Source: Candidatus Heimdallarchaeota archaeon (GTDB taxonomy: Archaea > Asgardarchaeota > Heimdallarchaeia > Heimdallarchaeales > Heimdallarchaeaceae). Taken from it: a stretch of 53,542 nucleotides of DNA. The notes beneath the pieces were generated by a model that made no database searches, was not told the origin of the DNA, and saw nothing but the letters and a program-made list of their open reading frames with translations. Shown here in pieces: positions 9,934-18,675 of the stretch (position 1 is the first letter of the stretch; every line of letters starts with the position of its first letter). The stretch spans positions 1 to 53,542 of the forward strand of contig JAAFKJ010000079.1 of NCBI GenBank assembly GCA_021399395.1, given 5' to 3'. The translations under genes and the position numbers were made by a program.

Positions 9934-11037
9934 ATGTCTAACAAAATCTCAATTACGGGTTCTGCACTTGAAAGAAACAAAAGACATCAGGAAATTGCAG
10001 AGAAGTACAATCTTACACTTGATCAAATTATTGATTTGAGTCTTGGAGACAACTTATTCATCCCCCCTTCCCTTATTCAAGAACTTGTAATAAAGGACAT
10101 AAAATCGATTGATCCAAGAGACAGTTATCCAATTGATTACTATTCCTTTTTAGAAGAAATATCACGTTTTATTGGAGTTGAAACATCTTCGCTTTATCCC
10201 GGTTTAACTCACAATCAGCTCATTCAGAGAGTTTTGTCTACACTTACTAAATCAAAGAATGGAGTTATTTTGGTTTCACCAGACAAGGATATCTATTCAA
10301 CATTCGCAAAAAGCCAAAAGCTGAAAATTAACAAGGTTAGCTTACTGGATGATTTTGAATTAGATATCAATAGTATTTTAGAAGAAATTGAAACAAGTTC
10401 AGCAAAAGCAATAATATTCACTTCACCTCATTACCCTACAGCAAATCAATTTCGGGAAAGTGATGTGTTAACATTAGCCAAAGAAACGAATATACCTATC
10501 ATCATAGATGAATCTTATGTTGAATTTGGAAAGTATAGTCTTGTAAATCAAGTAAAGTTCTTTGAAAATTTAATAATTGTTAGATCTTTCTCCAAAGCTT
10601 GGGGTCTAGGTTCTTTATCTAGTGCATATCTTGTAGCAGACCCTAAAATTGTAAAAATGCTAAAAGATACTTATTTCATTGAGGAAATCCCCCCTATTCA
10701 TGCTTTAGCGACCAAGCACATTTTACAAGCCCCTTACAAATTTGTTGAACTGATCAATGCTTTTAATGTTGAAAGAAAGAGAGTTCAAGACCAATTGAAA
10801 ATGTTGAGTGGGTTGAAGGTTTATAGAAGTGACACAAACTTCCTTTTTATCAAATACAAGAAAAACATCAGAGAACTATACGAACAGCTTTGTAGCAAGG
10901 GAATTATTGTACAAACCTTTGATGAAACCCACGAATTTAATGGTTATGAACAATTTTTTGTTGTAACCTTAGGAGATAGTGAAATCAATAATAAATTCGT
11001 ACTAGCGATAATTGAATCATTAGAAGCCTTATCGTAG
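9934..11037 (+). CDS. PLP-dependent class I/II aminotransferase (histidinol-phosphate aminotransferase / CobD-like)
   Basis: IIIDESYVEFGKYS and VRSFSKAWGLGSLSSAYLVAD (PLP lysine); C-terminal SDTNFLFIKYK. Confidence 0.85.
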   Translation: MSNKISITGSALERNKRHQEIAEKYNLTLDQIIDLSLGDNLFIPPSLIQELVIKDIKSIDPRDSYPIDYYSFLEEISRFIGVETSSLYPGLTHNQLIQRVLSTLTKSKNGVILVSPDKDIYSTFAKSQKLKINKVSLLDDFELDINSILEEIETSSAKAIIFTSPHYPTANQFRESDVLTLAKETNIPIIIDESYVEFGKYSLVNQVKFFENLIIVRSFSKAWGLGSLSSAYLVADPKIVKMLKDTYFIEEIPPIHALATKHILQAPYKFVELINAFNVERKRVQDQLKMLSGLKVYRSDTNFLFIKYKKNIRELYEQLCSKGIIVQTFDETHEFNGYEQFFVVTLGDSEINNKFVLAIIESLEALS

Positions 11038-11067
11038 AATTTGATTCTCATTCTAGAACTTTTCTTG

Positions 11068-11586
11068 TTATTTTCTTTTGAAAAATCGTTTTACTGGACT
11101 ACCACAATCGATACAAGTTTTGCTTTCTTGGGAAAATTTACTCCCACACACTGTACATTTCCAATAGTATTCCCTCTTATGCCTTATACTGAAGTGTTGT
11201 GATACCACTTTGATTTTTAGAAACGCACTAACGTTTTGAACAGCGTTGTCATCACTATAGATCACAGAATCAGAAAAATCTAATGCTAATGCTAACACTT
11301 GAGTGTCAATTTTAGATAAAGCGCCATAGTCTCCTGATTTTTTAGCAATCTCTATAATCCGCTCTAGGGACTCTGAAGAAGGGGTTGCACGTATTAGTTT
11401 TCCTTCAGCTTCCAATATCGTTAATACTGATTTTGACTCAAATGACTTTAATTCAATCTCTAATAATTCAGGTATAATTAGAAAATCGTTTTCTTTCAAT
11501 CTACCATCAAGTACAAAATGATGCATTATTGCAGTAGAATCAACTATGAAATAGTTTAATCTTTCTTTGTCATTATTTTCATTCAT
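11068..11586 (-). CDS. nob1: NOB1-like endoribonuclease (PIN domain plus zinc ribbon)
   Basis: YFIVDSTAIMHHF, IDTQVLALALDF...YSDDNAVQNVSAFL PIN residues; C-terminal CTVCGSKF...CIDCGSPVKR. Overlaps the NAD kinase 3' end. Confidence 0.87.
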   Translation of the reverse strand: MNENNDKERLNYFIVDSTAIMHHFVLDGRLKENDFLIIPELLEIELKSFESKSVLTILEAEGKLIRATPSSESLERIIEIAKKSGDYGALSKIDTQVLALALDFSDSVIYSDDNAVQNVSAFLKIKVVSQHFSIRHKREYYWKCTVCGSKFSQESKTCIDCGSPVKRFFKRK

Positions 11587-12433
11587 CTGTATCATCAGGA
11601 TTGAATCGTAGAAGCTTTTCCCTAACCCTAGTAATGTAATTCTCTTCGAATCGGATGAAATTAATCTTATCTTCAGATTGCTTTATTTCTATAGAATCAT
11701 TGTGACCTAGATTGTAGTGTACTTTTCCATCAATTACAACACTCCCAAATTTAGTCTTACTCAAATTTGTAACTTTAAGTTTTGAGCTCAAAGGAAAAAC
11801 CATAGGTACTACTCTTCTAGAAAAAGGACAGATTGGCACCGTTATTATTGCCTCAACTGTTGGAACGATTAGAGACCCTCCAGCTGACAAGCCATAGGCA
11901 CTAGAACCTATACTTGTAGCGACAATCAAACCATCTCCATCAAGAGTGTAAACATATTGATTATCTACATGCAATTTTAGGCTAATTGACTGACCAATTG
12001 TATCACAAGTGACTACAACATCATTTACTGCTGAGACTGTTTCCAAATCTTTTGAAGATATTTCAATGGTGCTGAAACTTTCAATGAAACCCTCACCATT
12101 TTCAAGAGCATTTAGAGCTTTATCTATTCCACTTGGATCAATTTCTGTAAGAAAACCAACTTTTCCACAGTTAATGGCAAAAATTGGAATGTTTTTCCAA
12201 ATTTCATAGGTTTTAAGAATTGTTCCATCTCCTCCAAAAACGAAAATTATAGTGGGTTTTTTTCCTGGACAAGATAATTCAGGTTGCTCTAATGTGTCAG
12301 CCAAATATGTATCAAGAAATGAAGTATATCCTTTCTCCTCCAGTTTCTCGTGAAAGGACACAGCTAGTTGTCTACTATCTTTGTGTCTAGAGCTTGTAAT
12401 CAGAATGCACGCATCTTTATTCAAAAGACTCAT
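11579..12433 (-). CDS. nadK: NAD kinase
   Basis: FVFGGDGTILKTYE (GGDGT), GKVGFLTEIDP, LDGDGLIVATSIGSSAYGLSAGGSLI. Confidence 0.95.
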   Translation of the reverse strand: MSLLNKDACILITSSRHKDSRQLAVSFHEKLEEKGYTSFLDTYLADTLEQPELSCPGKKPTIIFVFGGDGTILKTYEIWKNIPIFAINCGKVGFLTEIDPSGIDKALNALENGEGFIESFSTIEISSKDLETVSAVNDVVVTCDTIGQSISLKLHVDNQYVYTLDGDGLIVATSIGSSAYGLSAGGSLIVPTVEAIITVPICPFSRRVVPMVFPLSSKLKVTNLSKTKFGSVVIDGKVHYNLGHNDSIEIKQSEDKINFIRFEENYITRVREKLLRFNPDDTDE

Positions 12434-12474
12434 TTCATGTTAAAGAAAGAACAGAAATTAAAAAAGGTTCGGTA

Positions 12475-13656
12475 TTAACTCTTAGACTTCTTTAATTTAG
12501 CTATGAAATATCCTAAAGTCCTATCTTGTCCTGGCAAAAATCTTTGTACATAGGGGGAGAAATCAACATCAATTGACCCCATTTTGGAAGTTTTATAGTT
12601 GTGATCAACAATCTCTAAACCAAATTCTATAGCTTGATTTATTACGCTTTCATTTTCCTCTTTAGTTATTGTGCAGGTTGAATAAACTAACTCTCCACCT
12701 GGTTTCAGCAATTGCTCACACGCAAAAAGTATTGCTTTTTGATAGTCTGAAGTTGCCTTAATCGTTTTCTTGTCTGTTCCAAGAATTAATCTAGGTCTAA
12801 GTCCAAGAGCAGTACATGGAGGATCAACTAGTATTTTATCAAATTTAACATTCCATTCTTTACTTAATTCTATAATGTTTCCAACCACTGTTTTAACATT
12901 CTTTATTCTAAATCTTGAGAGTTTATCTTCTAGGTGATTGAGTCTTCCTTTAGATCTGTCTACTGCTATTATCTCTCCTGTACCTTTACTTAACTCACTC
13001 AAATGAACTGTTTTATTTCCTGGAGCTGCACAACAATCTAGTATCTTATCTTCTGGTTGCGGGTCTAGATTCAGACTGGTCAAGTATGCCGGAACACTCT
13101 GAAAATAAACCGGATATCCTTCCAATTCTAATTGGGGTACACTTGGCACTTTGTATGGAGATTCAAGATTTTTTGCTGCAATTCCTTTTCTTTTAGATAA
13201 AATTGTTTTGTGACTCATCATAGCTTTTGCTTTTGCAACAGATATCCCTCTCTGATTTTTAATTTGCACAAAATCATTTTCTCTCACTTTGCCTGCCTTT
13301 TTAACCCCAGGAACAAATACATCTGATCCTTGATATATCATTTCAGCAGCTCGATTATCTACAATTACTTCTTTCAAATCTTCAGAATAATCCACATCAA
13401 ACGGTCCTTTCGGTTGTGTTATTATTAAATTAGCAAAATTTGGGTGTTGATCTGCTTTGAACCCATTTTCCTCAATTTTTTCTATTATTTCCTGTGCTAA
13501 TTCTTGTTTTTGAAAAATGTGTAAAGTGTATTCTTCCATAGGAGTGGTTATAGCTTTCAGATATTTTTCAGCTGTTTCAATGCCTAAAAGTTCACCTAAG
13601 TATTCTCTTAGCTCCTCCGTTATCAGTGGTACTCGAGTAGAAGGCATTGTTTTCAT
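12475..13656 (-). CDS. RsmB/NOP2/Sun-type RNA m5C methyltransferase with PUA domain (NSUN6-like)
   Basis: DCCAAPGNKTVHLSEL, DPPCTALGLRPRL, YSTCTITKEENE; PUA-like region VDNRAAEMIYQGSDVFVPGVKKAGK. Confidence 0.92.
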   Translation of the reverse strand: MKTMPSTRVPLITEELREYLGELLGIETAEKYLKAITTPMEEYTLHIFQKQELAQEIIEKIEENGFKADQHPNFANLIITQPKGPFDVDYSEDLKEVIVDNRAAEMIYQGSDVFVPGVKKAGKVRENDFVQIKNQRGISVAKAKAMMSHKTILSKRKGIAAKNLESPYKVPSVPQLELEGYPVYFQSVPAYLTSLNLDPQPEDKILDCCAAPGNKTVHLSELSKGTGEIIAVDRSKGRLNHLEDKLSRFRIKNVKTVVGNIIELSKEWNVKFDKILVDPPCTALGLRPRLILGTDKKTIKATSDYQKAILFACEQLLKPGGELVYSTCTITKEENESVINQAIEFGLEIVDHNYKTSKMGSIDVDFSPYVQRFLPGQDRTLGYFIAKLKKSKS

Positions 13657-13666
13657 ATCTCTTTTC

Positions 13667-14161
13667 TCATTTCAGTGAATGAAATTCTACTTTTCTATCT
13701 ACTAGATTGAGAATTGCTACAGTTGGATCTTCATATAAATCGAATGTTTCTCCAGGATTTATGATCACTTTCTTTTCCACTTTTTTCAGAAGTTTCTTGT
13801 GTGTATGTCCAGTTATAACATAATCGTAAGGTAATTTTGAGTAAATCAATGAATTCAATTTCAGCTCATCTGTTCCATGGTACAGTGCAAAAGTTTTACC
13901 CTCTATTTCAAACTCTCCTATATCTTCGTAGAAGAATCCCACTTCTTTCATCATGTTACTTATTACTTCTGTATCCCCTAGATTGTTACCTGCACACAGG
14001 TAAAATTTTCCTTTGAACTCTTCAAACATTTTCACACAGAAAGGAGATATCAAATCACCTGCATGGATAATGACTTCAACCCCTTTCTCTTTGAATATTT
14101 CTAGAGCTTTCTGTATATTTGGTCTATGGTCATGACTGTCGCTCATTATTCCTATTTTCAC
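13667..14161 (-). CDS. YfcE/MJ0936-family metallophosphoesterase
   Basis: IMSDSHDHRPN, HAGDLI, CAGNNLGD, YHGTD, TGHTHKK. Confidence 0.93.
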   Translation of the reverse strand: MKIGIMSDSHDHRPNIQKALEIFKEKGVEVIIHAGDLISPFCVKMFEEFKGKFYLCAGNNLGDTEVISNMMKEVGFFYEDIGEFEIEGKTFALYHGTDELKLNSLIYSKLPYDYVITGHTHKKLLKKVEKKVIINPGETFDLYEDPTVAILNLVDRKVEFHSLK

Positions 14162-14198
14162 TTATTCCACCTCATTTTACGCTAAAAAATGATTACTT

Positions 14199-14283
14199 TG
14201 GTGCGGGGAGGGAGATTCGAACTCCCGAACCACTAAGGACTAGAACCTGAATCTAGCGCCTTTGTCCACTCGGCAATCCCCGC
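14199..14283 (-). tRNA. tRNA-Leu(CAG), 3' CCA encoded
   Basis: Reverse complement GCGGGGATTGCCGAGTGGACAAAGGCGCTAGATTCAGGTTCTAGTCCTTAGTGGTTCGGGAGTTCGAATCTCCCTCCCCGCACCA; long variable arm, anticodon loop TTCAGGT. Confidence 0.95.
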
Positions 14284-14376
14284 CAAGAGGATTGATTTTG
14301 CTATCGATTTTTTTCTAACAAGATATTTAAATCATTGTATCTTATGTTTTTTGTATCTAGAGGAAACTGTGATTTT

Positions 14377-15657
14377 ATGAGTTTAAGACCTTATCTTGAG
14401 ACCCTCAAACAAGCTGAGTTATTGATTGATATTCCTTCTGAAGTTAAACCTGATTATGAGATTACTGAACATCTTCAAACACATTCTAACAAAGCTGTTT
14501 TATTTTCTAATGTTGAAGGTTCATCTTTTCCTCTTTTAGGCAATGGTCTCTCTTCCCGAGATCAACTCAAGTTTGTTCTCAATGAGCATGAGGATTACTA
14601 CTCCTTCTTTCAGCAAGCTCTTCTTTCTCCTCAAGTTCCTTCATTGGTTGATTCCAGTCTCACTTTCTCTAATAAGGAACCTGCCAACCTTTCTCTTCTC
14701 CCCATCCCAAAATTCTTCCCTGTTGATGGTGGAAGATATCTCACTTCAGGCATTGTTTTTGCACAATTTCCAGGTACTGACGTTCCCAATCTTAGTATTC
14801 ATCGAATCATGGTGTTGAATGATCAGCAAGGAGCTATTCGTCTCGTTCCTCGTAATTTGCACCAAATTTTCTTAGAGAATAAGCAAAAGGGTTTGGATAC
14901 CCCTATTGCCTTTGTTAATGGTTATCACCCCATCTTAGCTTTAGCTGCTTCCTCCTCTACTCCTTCTGGTAGCTCTGAGCTGGTTATTGCCAATTCTCTT
15001 ATGCGTGGCAATCTTTCTGTTATTAAGACTCCCAAGTATGGTATTCTTGTCCCCTCTGATGTCGAATTTGTTCTAGAGGGCAAAATTCTCGCTGACCATG
15101 AAGTTGCTGAAGGACCTTTTGTTGACATCACTGGCACCCCCGATGATATTCGTTCCCAACCTGTCATTCAGTTTGAACACATGTACTATCGCGATCAACC
15201 TATCTTTCAGACTATTCTTCCTGCTTATGAAGAACATTTCATTCTCATGGGTTTTCCCCGTGAAGCCGCTATCCACAACCGTGTTAGTAAGGTTGTTTCT
15301 GATGTACACGGAGTTCATCTTTCTCCTAGTGGATGTGGATGGTTAGATGCGGTTATAGCTGTTACCACTCAATCTGATATTGACGCCTATAAGGTAGGGT
15401 TAGCAGCTTTTGAAGCCCACCCTTCCCTTAAGTGGTGCACAGTTGTAAACGAAGATATCGACATCTATGACGAGAAAGCTGTTCAGTGGGCAAGAATAAC
15501 AAGAGCCGGGGCCAACGACATAACAATTTTGGATAATATGCGAGGGTCGTCTCTTGATCCGTCGAGAAGAAGAGAAGATAACGTGTCAATAAAAGTCATA
15601 ATAGATGCGACGAAGAAGAAAGAAAAGGAAGGGTATGAAAGGGTAATAAAGGTCTAG
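14377..15657 (+). CDS. UbiD-family decarboxylase
   Basis: MSLRPYLETLKQ...; VPNLSIHRIMVLNDQQGAIRLVPRNLHQIF; EGPFVDITGTPDDIR; start moved from 14335 to 14377. Confidence 0.9.
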   Translation: MSLRPYLETLKQAELLIDIPSEVKPDYEITEHLQTHSNKAVLFSNVEGSSFPLLGNGLSSRDQLKFVLNEHEDYYSFFQQALLSPQVPSLVDSSLTFSNKEPANLSLLPIPKFFPVDGGRYLTSGIVFAQFPGTDVPNLSIHRIMVLNDQQGAIRLVPRNLHQIFLENKQKGLDTPIAFVNGYHPILALAASSSTPSGSSELVIANSLMRGNLSVIKTPKYGILVPSDVEFVLEGKILADHEVAEGPFVDITGTPDDIRSQPVIQFEHMYYRDQPIFQTILPAYEEHFILMGFPREAAIHNRVSKVVSDVHGVHLSPSGCGWLDAVIAVTTQSDIDAYKVGLAAFEAHPSLKWCTVVNEDIDIYDEKAVQWARITRAGANDITILDNMRGSSLDPSRRREDNVSIKVIIDATKKKEKEGYERVIKV

Positions 15658-15708
15658 GGAACAGGGGAGAGAAGAAAAAGAAGAAAAAAGAGCAAAGACA
15701 GAGGATGA

Positions 15709-15752
15709 GAATATCTTACCACGCGCGGGTATTTTTTTGTGGTAAGATATTC
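15709..15752. repeat. inverted repeat, 14-bp perfect arms (GAATATCTTACCAC / GTGGTAAGATATTC), 16-nt loop
   Basis: Directly readable; shares its core with the repeat at 46754..46788. Confidence 0.95.
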
Positions 15753-15831
15753 AAAACTGTGTTTTTGCGTATTAGTGTGATTGAAAAAAATATTTAAAGA
15801 AAACTTTGTGATATTCTTCTGAGGATAAAAT

Positions 15832-17160
15832 ATGAACTTAATGAATGATATTTCAAGCTCTGATCCTGAAATAGCAGATATGCTTCTTAGAGAATTAAAA
15901 CGTCAAGAAGAAGGAATAGAATTAATTCCTTCAGAGAACTATACCTATCGTTCTGTTTTCCAGGCTATGGCGAGTGTTTTTACTAACAAATATTCCGAAG
16001 GATACCCTAAAAAAAGGTATTATGGTGGAAACGAAATAGTTGATGAAGTTGAGATTCTAGCAATAGAACGAGCAAAGAAGCTTTTTGGTGCTGAGCACGT
16101 AAATGTACAACCTTACTCTGGTTCTCCTGCTAATCAAGCAGTTTTCTTCGCTTTACTGAATTTGAAAGATAAATTTTTAGGGTTCAGTCTTACATCAGGC
16201 GGTCACCTTACCCATGGAAGTCATGTAAACTTCTCTGGTAAGAATTATGTTTGTGTTAGTTATGATGTTGATAAAGAGACAGAAATGCTAGATATGGAAG
16301 TAATTCATGAATTAGCTAAAAAAGAAAAACCCGAGATGATAATATCTGGTCTAACAGCTTATCCAAGAAAAATAGATTTCAAAGCTTTCCAAGAGATTGC
16401 AGATGAGGTAGATGCTTACCAACTTGCAGATATCTCTCACATCTCAGGTTTGATTGTAGGTGGAGCACATGAAAGTCCTGTACCATATGCAGATGTTGTA
16501 ACAACTACAACACACAAAAGTCTTAGAGGACCACGAGGTGCAATAATAATGTGTAAAACTGAAGATAGATTACATGAAATTCACCACCCTGAGAAGAAAA
16601 CAAAGAATGGTGAACCTTTCAGTTTAGCACGTTTAATAGATTCAGCAGTCTTTCCAGGACTACAAGGAGGACCACATGATCATACTACTGCTGCAAAAGC
16701 TGTTGCTTTCGCCGAAGCTATGAAACCTGAATTCAAGGATTACGCAAAACAGATTGTCAAAAATGCAAAAGTATTAGCTGATGAATTAATGGCTCTGGAC
16801 ATTAAACTTGTTACAAATGGAACTGACAACCATCTAATTCTTATCGACTTACGTCCTGAAGATTTAACTGGTAAAGGAGGACCTATGCAAACAGCTTTGG
16901 ATGAAGCAGGTATAACTCTAAACAAGAATACTGTTCCATATGAACCTTCAAGTCCATTTCATCCATCAGGATTGAGATTAGGAACACCAGCCATAACCTC
17001 TAGAGGAATGAAAGAATCAGAGATGAAAGTCATTGCTGAGGGTTTAGCAAAGGTCATAAAAGCAAAAGGTTACACCAAGGTAAATGAAGCAGTCAAAGAA
17101 GACATTCTTGAACTTACCAAGCAATTTCCGTTATATCCAGGATTATCAATCCTAAAATAG
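15832..17160 (+). CDS. glyA: serine hydroxymethyltransferase
   Basis: LIPSENYTYRSV, YSEGYPKKRYYGGNEIVDEVE, VNVQPYSGSPANQAVF, VTTTTHKSLRGPRGA. Confidence 0.97.
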   Translation: MNLMNDISSSDPEIADMLLRELKRQEEGIELIPSENYTYRSVFQAMASVFTNKYSEGYPKKRYYGGNEIVDEVEILAIERAKKLFGAEHVNVQPYSGSPANQAVFFALLNLKDKFLGFSLTSGGHLTHGSHVNFSGKNYVCVSYDVDKETEMLDMEVIHELAKKEKPEMIISGLTAYPRKIDFKAFQEIADEVDAYQLADISHISGLIVGGAHESPVPYADVVTTTTHKSLRGPRGAIIMCKTEDRLHEIHHPEKKTKNGEPFSLARLIDSAVFPGLQGGPHDHTTAAKAVAFAEAMKPEFKDYAKQIVKNAKVLADELMALDIKLVTNGTDNHLILIDLRPEDLTGKGGPMQTALDEAGITLNKNTVPYEPSSPFHPSGLRLGTPAITSRGMKESEMKVIAEGLAKVIKAKGYTKVNEAVKEDILELTKQFPLYPGLSILK

Positions 17161-17181
17161 AAGCCAGATCTCAGTGCTTCT

Positions 17182-17529
17182 TTACTCTTTTTCTTCTTCT
17201 GTAAACAATTCTTTTTCGATGTTTTCCATGATTTTTAGTAAAATATCATTTGAAATATCTTGAATATTAAGAGAAACCAATACCAACTTTTGTATTCTTG
17301 TTGCTAATCGCTCTCCAATCATTCTTACATATTGTTCATTCTTTTGACCTGTAATATACAATGTAGATGCGGACATAAGCTCTGTTGATGGAACTGATAC
17401 TCCAAAAGTACCGAATCTAGGCGCATCTTCATAAATATATAAAGAAACAGCATTTTCTAGTGAAACTATAATTAATTCGTATTTTTGATCCTGTATTTCA
17501 AAAGATTTAGTAAGAGTTACTTCTTTCAT
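17182..17529 (-). CDS. proteasome assembly chaperone 4 (PAC4/PSMG4)-like protein, putative
   Basis: Resembles recalled human PSMG4 throughout, e.g. MIGERLATRIQKLVLVSLNIQDISNDILLKIMENIEKEL vs GLAQRLARKTNKQVFVSYNLQNTDSNFALLVENRIKEEM. Confidence 0.55.
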   Translation of the reverse strand: MKEVTLTKSFEIQDQKYELIIVSLENAVSLYIYEDAPRFGTFGVSVPSTELMSASTLYITGQKNEQYVRMIGERLATRIQKLVLVSLNIQDISNDILLKIMENIEKELFTEEEKE

Positions 17530-17574
17530 CAAAAAGAAGTAACCTTGTTTGTTCTAAATAACTTTGCGTGTATT

Positions 17575-18525
17575 TTATAAACAGGAATCTTTGTTTTCGA
17601 TTGCTTCGTAATTTGCATAATATTTTCGGAGACATCTTTGATGTTCTTCATTCATTTTTACTTGTTTCAACTCAAAAGCCAAAAATAGATTGCTTGCTAG
17701 CATGCAAACTGTCGCAGGACCACTTCCTCCTGGAACAGGGGATATTAAACTTGCATCTTCCTTTAAGTCGTCAAAATCTGTATCTCCCATTAACTTGCCA
17801 TCTTCAAAATTAACTCCTACATCTACTATGATTACACCTTTCTTTACCATACCTTTTCTAATCAGATGAGCACGCCCAACAGCTGCAATAAGAATATCAG
17901 CATCTAGAGTATATCTTTCTAGAGGTCTTGAACGTGAATGGCAAACTGTTACTGTTGCATGTTCTTTAAGGAGAAGATGAGCGACTGGTTTACCTACTAT
18001 CATACTTCTACCTACGACTACAACATGCTTTCCTTGTAGAGGAACTTGGTAATGCTTTAAAAGAGCAAGGACACCTAAAGCTGTTGCGGGAACCAAATTT
18101 GGTGCAGATTTTGTCCAAGCATGTACATTTCCTGGAGATAATCCTTCAATATCTTTGTTTGGAGAAATGCTTTCAATAACCAAATCTTCATCCATATGGT
18201 CTGGTAGAGGTAGTTGGACCATTATCCCGTCGATACTATCATCATTATTCTGTTTTGCGATTAATTCTAGCAGTTCTTCTTGTGTTGTTTCCTCTGGTAA
18301 ACTAGATACATCATAATCTACACAAAGACTTGCAAAAAACTTTTCCCTTATTCTCCGATAAGATTCGGAAGCTGGATCATTACCCACGATTATAGTAGAC
18401 AACTTAGGTATACTACCGTATTTCTCTTTAAAAATCTCACAACGTGGCCTTAGTACATTGTCAGTATATTCTTTCGAGAATTTCCTACCATCAATAATAT
18501 TGTTTTTTTCTTCAATGGAACTCAT
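17575..18525 (-). CDS. folD: methylenetetrahydrofolate dehydrogenase/cyclohydrolase
   Basis: VGNDPASESYRRIREK, DGIMVQLPLPDHMDE, VVVVGRSMIVGKPVAHLLL, PVPGGSGPATVCML. Confidence 0.97.
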   Translation of the reverse strand: MSSIEEKNNIIDGRKFSKEYTDNVLRPRCEIFKEKYGSIPKLSTIIVGNDPASESYRRIREKFFASLCVDYDVSSLPEETTQEELLELIAKQNNDDSIDGIMVQLPLPDHMDEDLVIESISPNKDIEGLSPGNVHAWTKSAPNLVPATALGVLALLKHYQVPLQGKHVVVVGRSMIVGKPVAHLLLKEHATVTVCHSRSRPLERYTLDADILIAAVGRAHLIRKGMVKKGVIIVDVGVNFEDGKLMGDTDFDDLKEDASLISPVPGGSGPATVCMLASNLFLAFELKQVKMNEEHQRCLRKYYANYEAIENKDSCL

Positions 18526-18675
18526 TCTTCTTCACTTGCAATATGACTTTGTATCTTATTATTATATAAATTATAAGAATTAACATTTTTTTAAACAGTC
18601 TTCCCCTTCTAGTATATTATATTATTAGTAAATGGTTTGTAATCGAGTAAAATAAAGATATTCTGAAGAGTAAAT

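Noticed and set aside
12475-13656. PUA domain inside an RNA m5C methyltransferase as a novel fusion
   Set aside because: This architecture is known from NSUN6-type enzymes.
14199-14283. Near-identical tRNA-Leu at 53460-53542 as a possible integration-site duplication
   Set aside because: Anticodons differ (CAG vs GAG), so these are ordinary isoacceptors; no integrase or attachment-site repeat was found.
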